Positions 30,091 to 39,109 of a stretch of 64,000 nt of DNA are shown in pieces (positions within the stretch are counted from its first letter, which is position 1; each line of letters starts with the position of its first letter). Source of the DNA: Clostridia bacterium. GTDB taxonomy: Bacteria; Bacillota; Clostridia; TANB77; CAG-465. Under the pieces are notes generated by a model. That model made no database searches, was not told the origin of the DNA, and was given only the letters and a program-made list of their open reading frames with translations. The stretch is from positions 1 to 64,000 of the forward strand of contig JAQUWH010000001.1 of the NCBI GenBank assembly GCA_028692955.1. Reading direction: 5' to 3'. A program made the translations under genes and the position numbers.

Positions 30091-30531
30091 ATGGAAAATC
30101 AAAGAACGGCAAGAGCTATTATTGAAGTAGAAGAAAATGGTAATAAAAAAATTGTATCTATGAAAAGAACAAAGTATAAAGAAGGAAAAATAGATAAAAT
30201 CTATTATACCTTTCCTGGTGGTCATGTTGAAAATGATGAAACTTATGAAGAAACGGTTGTTAGGGAAATTAAAGAAGAATTAAACATAGAAATTTACATA
30301 AAAAAAGAACTTACTCATTTTTTTAATACAGATTTAAATAGACAGGAATCATTTTTTGTTTGTGAGTATATATCTGGAAAAATTGAGCGTGGAGATGGAC
30401 CAGAATGGTCAAATCCAGATAAGGAAAAGTATGGTGAATATGAGATTGTATTGATTGATGTAGATAAATTAGAACAATATAATCTATTACCATTAGAGAT
30501 AAGAGAGATGTTGATAAAACGATATAAATGA
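30091..30531 (+). CDS. NUDIX hydrolase
   Basis: 146 residues. The Nudix box GGHVENDETYEETVVREIKEEL has the required spacing (G, five residues, E, seven residues, REUxEE), so this is a hydrolase of nucleoside diphosphate-linked compounds. The N-terminal RTARAIIEVEENGNKK strand pair resembles MutT-like proteins. It starts seven bases after spo0J and is probably cotranscribed. The substrate cannot be told from sequence. Confidence 0.85.
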   Translation: MENQRTARAIIEVEENGNKKIVSMKRTKYKEGKIDKIYYTFPGGHVENDETYEETVVREIKEELNIEIYIKKELTHFFNTDLNRQESFFVCEYISGKIERGDGPEWSNPDKEKYGEYEIVLIDVDKLEQYNLLPLEIREMLIKRYK

Positions 30532-30564
30532 TGGATTTAAAATTTCCAAATTTATAAAAAAAGC

Positions 30565-30592
30565 TTGACAAATTTTCAAAAACTGGTATAAT
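30565..30592 (+). promoter_or_regulatory. promoter of the tRNA-Ser genes
   Basis: TTGACA (30565-30570) and TATAAT (30587-30592) with 16 bases between them, just upstream of the first tRNA-Ser. Confidence 0.75.
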
Positions 30593-30610
30593 AATTATTG
30601 TACCTAGTAC

Positions 30611-30699
30611 GGAAGAGTGTCCGAGTGGTTTAAGGAGTCAGTCTTGAAAACTGATGATGTCGCAAGGCACCGTGGGTTCGAATCCTACCTCTTCCGCCA
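30611..30699 (+). tRNA. tRNA-Ser (anticodon TGA)
   Basis: Acceptor stem GGAAGAG/CTCTTCC, anticodon loop CTTGAAA with TGA, a long variable arm typical of Ser, T loop GTTCGAATC and encoded CCA. Full length with no mismatches in the acceptor stem. Confidence 0.95.
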
Positions 30700-30746
30700 A
30701 TAAAAGAGGAAATATAGTTAAGTGTATTTCCTCTTAATTAATATAT

Positions 30747-30836
30747 GGAGACGTACCCAAGTGGTGAAGGGGAATGTTTGCTAAACATTTAGGGTCCAAC
30801 AGGGCCGCGGAGGTTCGAACCCTCTCGTCTCCGCCA
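30747..30836 (+). tRNA. tRNA-Ser (anticodon GCT)
   Basis: Acceptor stem GGAGACG/CGTCTCC, anticodon loop TTGCTAA with GCT, long variable arm, T loop GTTCGAACC and encoded CCA. It lies 47 bases after the TGA-anticodon tRNA-Ser and shares its promoter. Confidence 0.95.
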
Positions 30837-30848
30837 ATCAATAAAATA

Positions 30849-30880
30849 TTTTCTAGTATCTAATACTAGGAAATTTTTTT
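30849..30880 (+). terminator. terminator after the tRNA-Ser pair
   Basis: An 11-base stem (30849-30859 and 30863-30873) with a seven-base T run. Confidence 0.85.
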
Positions 30881-30981
30881 ATATCTAATTGTAATATAAA
30901 ATATAGTATAAAACATATAAAATATGATGGAATAATATTATAAAATATGATAGAATAATATAGATAGAAGTAGGTGTTAAA

Positions 30982-31683
30982 ATGTCGTACATAGAATTTA
31001 AAAATGTTGTGAAAACATATGAGATGGGTGAAATTAATATCAATGCCTTAAACAAGGCAAATTTTTCAATTGAAAAAGGAGAACTTGTCGTCATTGTAGG
31101 ACCTAGTGGAGCTGGTAAAACAACGGCACTTAATATACTAGGAGGAATGGATGATGTTACTTCTGGGGAAGTAATCGTAGATGAGAAAAGGGTAGACAAA
31201 TTAAAAAACAAAGAATTAATCAAATATAGAAGAGAAGATATTGGCTTTGTGTTTCAATTTTATAATTTAGTTCAAAACTTAACTGCAAAAGAAAATGTTG
31301 AATTAGCAACAGAAATTTGTAATGATTCACTAAATCCAGAAAAAGTATTGGCTAAAGTAGGATTAAAAGCAAGAATGGACAACTTTCCGGCACAATTGTC
31401 TGGTGGTGAACAACAAAGAGTGGCTATTGCAAGAGCAATAGCAAAGAATCCAAAACTATTACTTTGTGATGAACCCACAGGAGCACTTGATTACAAGACA
31501 GGAAAACAAATATTAAAATTATTACAGGACACTGCAAAAAAAGAAAATATGACGGTGCTAATTATTACACATAATGGAGCGATTGCTCCCATGGCAGACA
31601 AGGTAATCCATTTTAAAAATGGCAAATCAGAAAAAGTGGAAATAAACGATCATCCAGTATCCATAGAGGAAATTGAATGGTAA
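30982..31683 (+). CDS. ABC transporter ATP-binding protein (MacB/LolD type)
   Basis: 233 residues. Walker [17 protein letters not shown], signature [16 protein letters not shown], Walker [13 protein letters not shown] and the H-loop ITHNG are intact. It resembles ATPases of FtsX-type exporters, including those for antimicrobial peptides, lipoproteins or signalling. GTAGGTG lies before the ATG. The permease follows 25 bases downstream. The substrate is not visible from sequence. Confidence 0.92.
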   Translation: MSYIEFKNVVKTYEMGEININALNKANFSIEKGELVVIVGPSGAGKTTALNILGGMDDVTSGEVIVDEKRVDKLKNKELIKYRREDIGFVFQFYNLVQNLTAKENVELATEICNDSLNPEKVLAKVGLKARMDNFPAQLSGGEQQRVAIARAIAKNPKLLLCDEPTGALDYKTGKQILKLLQDTAKKENMTVLIITHNGAIAPMADKVIHFKNGKSEKVEINDHPVSIEEIEW

Positions 31684-31708
31684 ATAATTAAAAAAGGAGT
31701 GTGAAATC

Positions 31709-34700
31709 ATGAAAAAGGCGTTAGTAAAAGATACTATTAAAGAAATAAAAAATACATATAAAAGATTTCTATCTATTTTACTAATGGCTTTTTTAGGAGT
31801 TGGCTTCTTTGCTGGTATTAGAGCATGTTCTCCTGATATGATTCATACAATAGATCAGTATTTTAAGGAAAATCATGTGTTTGACATTGAAGTGATTTCC
31901 ACATTAGGTTTAACAAATAGCGATGTAGAGGCAATAAAAAAAGTGGAAAATGTTGATAAAGTATATGGAACTTATAGCAAAGATGGAATTGTAACATTAA
32001 ACGAAAATGAATTAGTTACAAAAGTGTTATGCGTGGATGACATAAATAAGCCTATTTTGAAAAAAGGCAGATTACCAAAAAATCAAAATGAATGTGTAGT
32101 TGAAGCGATATTATTTGAATACAGTAATATGAATATTGGTGATAGGATAAAGATTGATATAGAGAAAGTAAACAACGATAATGGCAAGGAGGTACCGTAT
32201 CTAAAGCAAAATGAGTTAGAAATCGTTGGTGTGGTAGATAGTCCTTTGTATATTTCACGTGAGAGAGGAGCCAGCAAATTAGGTTCTGGTAAAGTAAACT
32301 TATTTCTATATGTAACAAAAGATAATATTAATTTAACAGATATCTATACAGAAATATATGTAACAATGAAAAATAGCAAAGAATATATTACTTCGACAAA
32401 ACAATATGAAGATAATGTGGATAGCATTAAGAATGATATTGAGAAAATTAAAGAAGATAGGCAAAAAGCTAGATATGAAGAATTAGTGGAAAGTGCTACA
32501 ATAACACTTGAAGATGCTAAAATCAAATTAAATAATGAGAAAACAGAAGCAACAGAGAAGATTGCTCAAGCAGAGCAAGAGATGGAAAATGGAAAAAAAG
32601 AAATAGAAACTAGTGAGAATATAATCAATATAAATAAAAGAAAGGCAGATAATGAATTTGCAAGTGCTGATGCTAAAATAGCTAAAGCAAAACAGCAAAT
32701 AGTAAGCGGAGAAAATGAATTGAAAACTCAAGAAACAATGACAAATCAAAAAATTTTTGAAGCAGAAAAAACAAGAGATATCTACAAGTCTAATTTAAAT
32801 AATATTAATAATGCGTTAATTCTAATAAATAGCAATTATAATGATGTGATAGAGGTTTTAAAAAATCCGAACTTATCGTTGGAACAAAAGGAAAAGCTTG
32901 AAAAAACTAAGACTGAATTAGAAAAGAAAAAACAAGAGACAGAAAGTACTAAAAACCAGTTAGAAGATGCAATTTATAAAATAGAAGATGGAATAAAAAT
33001 TGCAAGACAAGAATTGGAAAATGCAAGAATTGTTATTGCAAGTAGTAAAACAGAATTAGAGCAACAAGAAAAAAGTCTGCAGGCCACTAAAAATACAACT
33101 TATGCTAAAATAGAAGAGGCAAGACAAGAATTAAACAAGGCAAAAGAAGAACTGACTAGTGGTAAAACAGAATTAGAAGAACAAAAGTTAGAAGTTAATG
33201 AGAAAATAATAGAAGCAGAAGGTAAGCTAATAGAGGCAGAAGAAAAAATTGCTGACATTGAAGAACCTTCTTGGTATATCTTAGACAGAAACACTAATCC
33301 TGGTTATGTCAGCTTTATACAAGATACAAAAAGTATAGAGAATATTGGAGCGGTATTTCCAGTTGTATTTTTTGTTATAGCAACATTAATATCACTTACA
33401 TCCATGACTAGTATGGTTGAAGAAGAAAGAATACAAATTGGTACTTTAAAAGCACTTGGCTATAACAAAAGACAAATAGCAAGTAAATATTTAATTTATG
33501 CATCTCTTGCTTGTATTATCGGTGGTATTTTAGGTATGACTCTTGGCTTTTTGTTGCTGCCAAAAATTATTTGGATGATGTATAAAATGATGTATACAAT
33601 GCCTAATATTGCAATTAGTTTTAATTTTGAATACGGTAGTATTGGACTAATTGTAGCAAGTGTTTGTATTATAGGAGCAACATTATATGCTGCTATGAAA
33701 GAACTAATCCACACACCAGCTGTATTGATGCGCCCAAAGGCTCCTAAAAATGGAAAAAGAGTATTTTTAGAGCGAATTACTTTTATCTGGAAACATTTGA
33801 AGTTTTCAAGTAAGGTAACCATTAGAAATATATTTAGATATAAAAAAAGATTTTTAATGACGATTATTGGTATATTTGGTTGTACATCACTAATTATTGT
33901 TGGATTTGGAATCAAAGATTCTATTAGCTCTATTTTGCCAAATCAATATGAGAAAGTATTTAACTATGACATGCAGATTAATTTAAAAAATAGTTTGAAT
34001 AATGAGAGAAAAGATGATTTAGTTAACAAGTTGATGGCAAATGATAAGATAAAAGAGACAATAGAAATAAAATCTACGTCAGCTACTGCTATAAATGGTG
34101 ATAAAACTCAAGATATTCAAATCATAGTGCCAAAAAATAACGAAGATTTAGGCAAAATGATTCATATAGCAGATGTTAAGTCGCATGAAGTACTAGAATT
34201 AAAAGACGATGAGATTTTTATTACCGATAAAGTGGCACAATTATTAAATGTCAAAAATGGAGATACAATAAAAATAGAAAATAGTGATAAAGAAGAAAAA
34301 GAGCTTGTCATTGCTAATGTAATAGAAAATTATGTGGGGCATTATGTGTATATGTCAAAATCATTGTATGAGGCAACTCAAGAGCCATACGATACCAATC
34401 TCTTATATGTGAAAAATAATGAAATATCAGAGGAACAAGAAGAAAATCTATCAAAAGAAATGATAGGTATGAGTGAAGTGAGTTCTATTACATTAACGTC
34501 AACCGTGATGAATATGATGGATGGTACACTAAATTCTTTGAACTATGTTGTTGTTATTTTAATAGTGTCTGCAGGAATATTAGCCTTTGTTGTGTTATAT
34601 AACTTATCAAACGTTAATATTAGTGAGAGAATACGTGAGCTTGCAACCATAAAAGTACTGGGATTTTATGACAATGAAGTATATAAATATATATCAAGGG

Positions 34701-34939
34701 AAACTGTACTGTTAACAGCAATAGGTATTGTTTTAGGTATATTCGGAGGCTATTTACTAAATTCGTTTATTATTAGTACTTGTGAAATCAATTCACTTAG
34801 ATTTGCAAAAATGATTGAACCATTAAGTTATGTGTACTCCATACTAATTACAATTGGATTTACCCTTATTGTGAATATTGTAACCTATTTTTCATTGAAA
34901 AAAATTAATATGATTGAAAGTTTGAAGAGTGTAGAATAA
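31709..34939 (+). CDS. FtsX-like permease with large coiled-coil insert
   Basis: 1076 residues. N-terminal helix (SILLMAFLGVGFFAGIRA) is followed by an extracellular MacB-like domain, then a very long, Glu/Lys-rich coiled coil from about residue 230 to 515 (runs of EAxxELNKAKEEL-type heptads), then three helices forming the first FtsX domain and a second FtsX domain at the C-terminus (VVVILIVSAGILAFVVLYNL). This two-module plan with an extracytoplasmic coiled coil fits ABC permeases that reach through the cell wall. AAGGAGTG lies before the ATG. Partner ATPase is directly upstream. Substrate unknown. Confidence 0.85.
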   Translation: MKKALVKDTIKEIKNTYKRFLSILLMAFLGVGFFAGIRACSPDMIHTIDQYFKENHVFDIEVISTLGLTNSDVEAIKKVENVDKVYGTYSKDGIVTLNENELVTKVLCVDDINKPILKKGRLPKNQNECVVEAILFEYSNMNIGDRIKIDIEKVNNDNGKEVPYLKQNELEIVGVVDSPLYISRERGASKLGSGKVNLFLYVTKDNINLTDIYTEIYVTMKNSKEYITSTKQYEDNVDSIKNDIEKIKEDRQKARYEELVESATITLEDAKIKLNNEKTEATEKIAQAEQEMENGKKEIETSENIININKRKADNEFASADAKIAKAKQQIVSGENELKTQETMTNQKIFEAEKTRDIYKSNLNNINNALILINSNYNDVIEVLKNPNLSLEQKEKLEKTKTELEKKKQETESTKNQLEDAIYKIEDGIKIARQELENARIVIASSKTELEQQEKSLQATKNTTYAKIEEARQELNKAKEELTSGKTELEEQKLEVNEKIIEAEGKLIEAEEKIADIEEPSWYILDRNTNPGYVSFIQDTKSIENIGAVFPVVFFVIATLISLTSMTSMVEEERIQIGTLKALGYNKRQIASKYLIYASLACIIGGILGMTLGFLLLPKIIWMMYKMMYTMPNIAISFNFEYGSIGLIVASVCIIGATLYAAMKELIHTPAVLMRPKAPKNGKRVFLERITFIWKHLKFSSKVTIRNIFRYKKRFLMTIIGIFGCTSLIIVGFGIKDSISSILPNQYEKVFNYDMQINLKNSLNNERKDDLVNKLMANDKIKETIEIKSTSATAINGDKTQDIQIIVPKNNEDLGKMIHIADVKSHEVLELKDDEIFITDKVAQLLNVKNGDTIKIENSDKEEKELVIANVIENYVGHYVYMSKSLYEATQEPYDTNLLYVKNNEISEEQEENLSKEMIGMSEVSSITLTSTVMNMMDGTLNSLNYVVVILIVSAGILAFVVLYNLSNVNISERIRELATIKVLGFYDNEVYKYISRETVLLTAIGIVLGIFGGYLLNSFIISTCEINSLRFAKMIEPLSYVYSILITIGFTLIVNIVTYFSLKKINMIESLKSVE

Positions 34940-34974
34940 AAAATGTAATCTAAAAAATAAATAAATTAATACAT

Positions 34975-35742
34975 ATGCTTCCTATCGAATATAGTTTAAT
35001 AGATTCGATGGGAAGTGTTTTTGTGTTAGAGGTATTAAAAATAACAATTATTATGACATTACTTGGAGGCATAAGTAGTGGTGCCGGAGGAGCTATTGCA
35101 AGTCTTTTTAAAGTGAAGTCTCATAATAAAATAGCAGGATTATATGAGATAACTGCTGGCATTATGACTGGTATTGTTTGTATCGATATGTTACCAGAAA
35201 GCTTTGATATGGCGCCTATGCCATATAGTATTATTGGTATCATTATCGGTATCGTGATGGTATTAATGATAAATGCCATGGTGGAAAAAAGTAAAAAAAG
35301 TTCTGCCTATTCCACGGTATCTTTAGTGGTAATGATATCAATGTCACTTCATAATGCCATTGAAGGCCTAGCAATAGGTTCTGGATTTTCTTATTCATTT
35401 TCACTGGGCTTTTCTATACTTATTTCGATGTTTTTACATGATATACCAGAGGGAATGGTTGTAGGAATTACTAGTAAAACAAGTGTAAATAAATCTAGTA
35501 AAAATATACTAAATAGTGTTATTGTTGGTGCTTGTGTTGGAATAGGTTGTTTCTTTGGAAATATGATAGGAAATATAAATGATAATTATATTTCTTTTTG
35601 CCTATCTATTGCAGCAGGCGCCATGTTGTATATTGTTGCTTGTGAACTGATTCCAAATTCAAAAGAATTAAAACCAAAAAAAGTGGTATCATTAATGTAT
35701 ATTTTGGGCATTATAATAGGAGGAATAGTAAGCAAATTATAG
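34975..35742 (+). CDS. ZIP-family metal transporter
   Basis: Up to 255 residues, about eight membrane helices. MSLHNAIEGLAIGSGF and FLHDIPEGMVVGITSK are the ZIP/GufA metal-binding motifs in helices 4 and 5, so it probably moves zinc or another divalent metal. The start is uncertain: the ATG at 34975 has no ribosome site and lies in a 13-base-pair hairpin with a T tail; GTG at 35023, behind GGGAAGTG, or ATG at 35008 would also give a complete transporter. It stands alone between the FtsX exporter and the ywlE-like operon. Confidence 0.8.
   Translation: MLPIEYSLIDSMGSVFVLEVLKITIIMTLLGGISSGAGGAIASLFKVKSHNKIAGLYEITAGIMTGIVCIDMLPESFDMAPMPYSIIGIIIGIVMVLMINAMVEKSKKSSAYSTVSLVVMISMSLHNAIEGLAIGSGFSYSFSLGFSILISMFLHDIPEGMVVGITSKTSVNKSSKNILNSVIVGACVGIGCFFGNMIGNINDNYISFCLSIAAGAMLYIVACELIPNSKELKPKKVVSLMYILGIIIGGIVSKL
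34979..35028 (+). terminator. hairpin with T tail overlapping the ZIP gene start
   Basis: A 13-base stem starting at 34979, with a 14-base loop and a T run after about 35018. It may be the terminator of the ABC/FtsX operon or a leader hairpin of the ZIP gene. Confidence 0.5.
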
Positions 35743-35773
35743 AGTTATAAATTCGTAAACATAAGTATTTTCA

Positions 35774-35802
35774 TTGACTTTGTAACAAAAATGTGATAAT
35801 AT
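35774..35802 (+). promoter_or_regulatory. promoter of the ywlE-like operon
   Basis: TTGACT (35774-35779) and TAATAT (35797-35802) with 17 bases between them, upstream of the phosphatase gene. Confidence 0.6.
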
Positions 35803-35829
35803 AAAAATAAAAATGGAGGGAGTATAAAC

Positions 35830-36294
35830 ATGGTTAAAATAATGTTTGTATGCACTGGAAATATCTGTAGAAGCCCAATGGCACATTATTATATGCAAAG
35901 TAAAGTAAAAGAACTTGGATTGGAGAACGAATTTTTAATAAGTTCTTGTGGTACCTACGCCATAAATGGTGAGCGTTCCACTGATAATGCTATACTTTCT
36001 ATGAAAGCATATGATGTTGATTTGACACCTCATAGAGCTACTAATATTGGTGATACAGATATTGGTAATTATGATTTTGTTATAACATTAACAGTAAAAC
36101 ATAAAAATGATATTATTAATTACTATAAAGAATTGAAGGACAAGACATTTACTTTAAAAGAATTTGTTAATGATGATGTTAACTATAAAGATGTAGATGA
36201 TCCTTGGGGACTCAATATAATGGTATATAAAGATACTGCAAAAGAGATAGTTGAAAATGTAGATAAATTAATACAAAAATTATTAAGGAAGTGA
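35830..36294 (+). CDS. ywlE: low-molecular-weight protein phosphatase, YwlE-like
   Basis: 154 residues. The P-loop CTGNICRS (Cys8 and Arg14) and the acid motif DVDDPWG are intact. Family members are tyrosine phosphatases or, as in YwlE of Bacillus, arginine phosphatases; being followed at once by rpiB matches the ywlE-ywlF(rpiB) order of Bacillus, which is why I prefer YwlE. GGAGGG lies before the ATG. First gene of a unit with rpiB, tagO and yqeY. Confidence 0.8.
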   Translation: MVKIMFVCTGNICRSPMAHYYMQSKVKELGLENEFLISSCGTYAINGERSTDNAILSMKAYDVDLTPHRATNIGDTDIGNYDFVITLTVKHKNDIINYYKELKDKTFTLKEFVNDDVNYKDVDDPWGLNIMVYKDTAKEIVENVDKLIQKLLRK

Positions 36295-36299
36295 TTGAG

Positions 36300-36764
36300 A
36301 TGGTTGTAATTGGTTCAGACCACACAGGAATAGAACTAAAAAAAAGAATCATTAATTATTTATATAAAGAACATATTGAGTATGCCGATGTAACAAAAGA
36401 TAGTTATAATCCAGAAGATGATTACCCAGATATTGCGCTATCTGTATGCTCAAAAGTTTTACTGGCTAGAAATAATTTAGGTATAGCTATTTGTGGGACA
36501 GGCATAGGGATTTCCATTGCTTGTAATAAATTAAGAGGGATTAGAGCTGCGGTTTGTACAGACGAATATATGGCAGAATATGCAAGAAGAGATAATGATG
36601 CTAATGTACTATGTTTAGGTGCTAGGCTAAAAATAGCTGAAGATGATGATAAAATAGAGACTATAGTCGAATCTTTTATTAATAATTTTTATGATGGTGG
36701 AAGACATGATAGAAGACTAGATAAAATTCGAAATATTGAAGAAATGAATAGAGAAGGACGGTAA
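36300..36764 (+). CDS. rpiB: ribose-5-phosphate isomerase B
   Basis: 154 residues. RpiB/LacAB family. VVIGSDHTGIELKKRI at the start, GIAICGTGIGISIACNK (with the catalytic Cys) and AVCTDEYMAEYARRDNDANVL are conserved. It interconverts ribose 5-phosphate and ribulose 5-phosphate. I chose the ATG at 36300, six bases after the stop of the phosphatase, since AAGGAAGTGA lies in the right place; a GTG three codons earlier is less likely. TagO follows within five bases. Confidence 0.92.
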   Translation: MVVIGSDHTGIELKKRIINYLYKEHIEYADVTKDSYNPEDDYPDIALSVCSKVLLARNNLGIAICGTGIGISIACNKLRGIRAAVCTDEYMAEYARRDNDANVLCLGARLKIAEDDDKIETIVESFINNFYDGGRHDRRLDKIRNIEEMNREGR

Positions 36765-36769
36765 ATAGT

Positions 36770-37906
36770 ATGGCTTTTGTTTATTCTATCGTTGGTGTTA
36801 CTTTTGTTATCTGTTTAATACTTACACCAGTCGTTATAAAATTATGTAGAAAATATAATATTGTGGATATTCCAAAAGATAGCAGGAGAGTACATTCAAA
36901 ACCAATGCCAAGAATTGGCGGTGTAGCAATTGTTATTTCTATGTTGATTGGTTTTTTAATTTATTATTTATTGACAAAAGATATACCCTCTATTGCATTA
37001 AATGAAAAATTTTTGGGCTATATCATAGGTGGATTAATTATTGCAATTATGGGACTAATCGATGATTTATTTAATTTAAGGGCAAGATATAAATTTCTCT
37101 TTCAACTTGCTGCTGGACTAGTGGTTTATTATTTTGGTATCAGAATATCTGGTGTTAAAATACCTTTTCTTTTTCCAGACGTAATTGACTTTGTATGGTG
37201 GCTTGATTTACCATTAACTTTACTTTGGGTAATAGGAGTAACGAATGCTATTAATTTGATAGATGGTTTAGATGGTCTTGCTGCAGGTATAACTGCAATA
37301 TCAGCAACTTCATTATTGATTATTTTTATAGCAACATCAGCAAGTTTGGAGGCAATTATTATTTCAGCAGTTTTAGTTGGTGCAGTACTTGGATTTTTGC
37401 CATACAACTTTAATCCCGCCAAGACTTTTATGGGGGATGTAAGTGCTAATTTTCTCGGATTTACGATGGCAGTTGTCTCCATTCTTGGATTTGCAAAGGG
37501 ATACACTATGCTTGCTATCATTGCACCAGTATTAGTACTTGGTATTCCAATATTTGATACTATTTTTGCTATGGTAAGACGTTTCTTAAAAGGGCAACCT
37601 ATGTTAAAACCTGATGGAGGACATATTCATCATAGGTTGATACGAAGAGGTTTTTCACAAAAACAAGCAGTTATATTACTGTATATTATTACAACGATAT
37701 TTTGTATGTTAGCGGTACTTTTAGTATCAGCTGATGTATGGAAATTAGTGTTACTAATTCTTGCCTTTGTATGTTTTTCTGTTTTCGGTATCATAACAAC
37801 ACTTCATAGAAAAAATGATAAGAATGATAAAACAGAAGAAATTAATGAAAACTTTGAGGCGGGAGCAGAACATAAAATTAACGAGGAAGGAAAAAATAAA
37901 GTATAA
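36770..37906 (+). CDS. tagO: undecaprenyl-phosphate GlcNAc-1-phosphate transferase, TagO/WecA type
   Basis: 378 residues with about ten helices. It would start synthesis of wall teichoic acid or another undecaprenyl-linked polymer. Motifs: HSKPMPRIGG, GLIDDLFNLRARYK (metal-binding Asp pair), NAINLIDGLDGLAAG, FMGDVSANFLG and the basic loop GGHIHHRLIRRGFSQKQ. The tail after residue 340 is charged and cytoplasmic. AGAAGGACGG precedes the ATG. The polymer made cannot be told from this window. Confidence 0.9.
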   Translation: MAFVYSIVGVTFVICLILTPVVIKLCRKYNIVDIPKDSRRVHSKPMPRIGGVAIVISMLIGFLIYYLLTKDIPSIALNEKFLGYIIGGLIIAIMGLIDDLFNLRARYKFLFQLAAGLVVYYFGIRISGVKIPFLFPDVIDFVWWLDLPLTLLWVIGVTNAINLIDGLDGLAAGITAISATSLLIIFIATSASLEAIIISAVLVGAVLGFLPYNFNPAKTFMGDVSANFLGFTMAVVSILGFAKGYTMLAIIAPVLVLGIPIFDTIFAMVRRFLKGQPMLKPDGGHIHHRLIRRGFSQKQAVILLYIITTIFCMLAVLLVSADVWKLVLLILAFVCFSVFGIITTLHRKNDKNDKTEEINENFEAGAEHKINEEGKNKV

Positions 37907-37947
37907 TCTATTTTACTTTATTGTATAATGTAAAGAGAGGAGTATTT

Positions 37948-38391
37948 ATGAAAGAAGAGTTATTAAATGAATTAAAAGAGGCAATGAGAAATAAAGATGA
38001 ATTAAGAAAAGATACGATTACGCTGCTTAGATCAGCCATATTACAAGTAGAAAAAGACACACAAAAACAATTATCGCAAGATGAAATGCTTACGATTGTT
38101 TCAAAAGAAGTAAAGAAGAGAAAAGAATCTATTACTGATTATGAAAAGGCAGGTAGACAAGATATTATTGATAATTTAAAAAAAGAAATAGAGATATTAT
38201 CTAAATATCTACCGGAACAGTTAACCGAAGAAGAAATAAGTAAATTAGTAGCAGAAGCAATTGTTGAAGTAAGAGCAACATCTCCTAGAGATATGGGTAA
38301 AGTAATGCAATCATTAAGACCAAAAACAAATGGAAAAGCAGATGGCAAACTAGTGAGCCAAATCGTAAAAGAAAAGCTAGAGAATAGTTAA
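37948..38391 (+). CDS. yqeY: GatB/YqeY domain protein
   Basis: 147 residues. Matches YqeY, a stand-alone relative of the tail domain of GatB; RTLR-type motif KDTITLLRSAILQVEKD, KKRKESITDYEKAGRQD, and SPRDMGKVMQSLRPKTNGKADGK-type ending are characteristic. The role is thought to be linked to tRNA amidation but is not settled. I chose the ATG at 37948 behind GAGAGGAG. It lies 41 bases after tagO; a terminator follows. Confidence 0.9.
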   Translation: MKEELLNELKEAMRNKDELRKDTITLLRSAILQVEKDTQKQLSQDEMLTIVSKEVKKRKESITDYEKAGRQDIIDNLKKEIEILSKYLPEQLTEEEISKLVAEAIVEVRATSPRDMGKVMQSLRPKTNGKADGKLVSQIVKEKLENS

Positions 38392-38398
38392 AAATAAA

Positions 38399-38441
38399 AA
38401 ACAAGAAAATATAGCATAAAAAGGTATTTTCTTGTTTTTTT
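38399..38441. terminator. terminator after yqeY (copy 1 of a repeated hairpin)
   Basis: A 12-base stem with T tail. The 40 bases at 38403-38442 recur with two changes at 39014-39053, on the other side of the next gene. Confidence 0.8.
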
Positions 38442-38445
38442 GAGT

Positions 38446-38889
38446 TTAAAAATTTGCATTGTATTTTAGATAAATATCCTTTATTTTTTCTTTTATATCA
38501 TTTTCGGTTTGATACGTTTTATGATGAATGACAATCTGTGTAGCATTAATAGCTATTTCTACAGAACTGTTATTAGCTTTATTTCTAATAATAAAATCAT
38601 CGGCACCACCTAACAAAGTTTCTCCCAGTTCTACATTAGGGCTTATCCTTTCATCTTTGAAAGCATTCACAATAGCAGTAATATCTTCTTCATCTGTAAT
38701 AGTTGATATTTTGCCATCTTTTGGAGTTATTACATCTATTTCTATGTTATTTACATCACTTTGAGTATGATATACCTGTTTAAAATGTTCATTTTCACAT
38801 AAGACAATTGTTCTATTCATCCAAAAATACAGAAAAATTACAATAATCACTATCATTGCTATAGGTATCAATATAAATCTTTTTTTCAT
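38446..38889 (-). CDS. membrane-anchored protein of unknown function
   Basis: 147 residues. Starts MKKRFILIPIAMIVIIVIF, one N-terminal helix, then an extracellular part of about 120 residues, acidic and Asn-rich, with no conserved motif I can name; it has one Cys (CENEHF), near residue 31. AAAAGGAG precedes the ATG. The only minus-strand gene in this stretch, it lies between two near-identical copies of a 40-base terminator. It could be a small inserted cassette. Function unknown. Confidence 0.5.
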   Translation of the reverse strand: MKKRFILIPIAMIVIIVIFLYFWMNRTIVLCENEHFKQVYHTQSDVNNIEIDVITPKDGKISTITDEEDITAIVNAFKDERISPNVELGETLLGGADDFIIRNKANNSSVEIAINATQIVIHHKTYQTENDIKEKIKDIYLKYNANF

Positions 38890-39013
38890 TTAAATAGTCT
38901 CCTTTTGTTAAATACAATTGTATCATAAAATAATTTTCAATTCAATAAAATAGAAAATAACAAAAATATATTAAAAAACGAAAAATTGTGAGGAATAGAT
39001 TAAATATATTAAT

Positions 39014-39053
39014 AGGAAAATATAGCATAAAAATGTATTTTCTTGTTTTTTTG
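39014..39053 (+). repeat. second copy of the 38403-38442 terminator
   Basis: Matches 38403-38442 at 38 of 40 positions and still folds a nine-base stem with a T tail. There is no plus-strand gene directly before it, so it looks like a duplicated piece rather than a functional operon terminator. Confidence 0.7.
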
Positions 39054-39109
39054 TGAAAAAAGGCTATATATTTTATGATAATATGTTAAAATAGTAAAGA
39101 GGTGATTTT

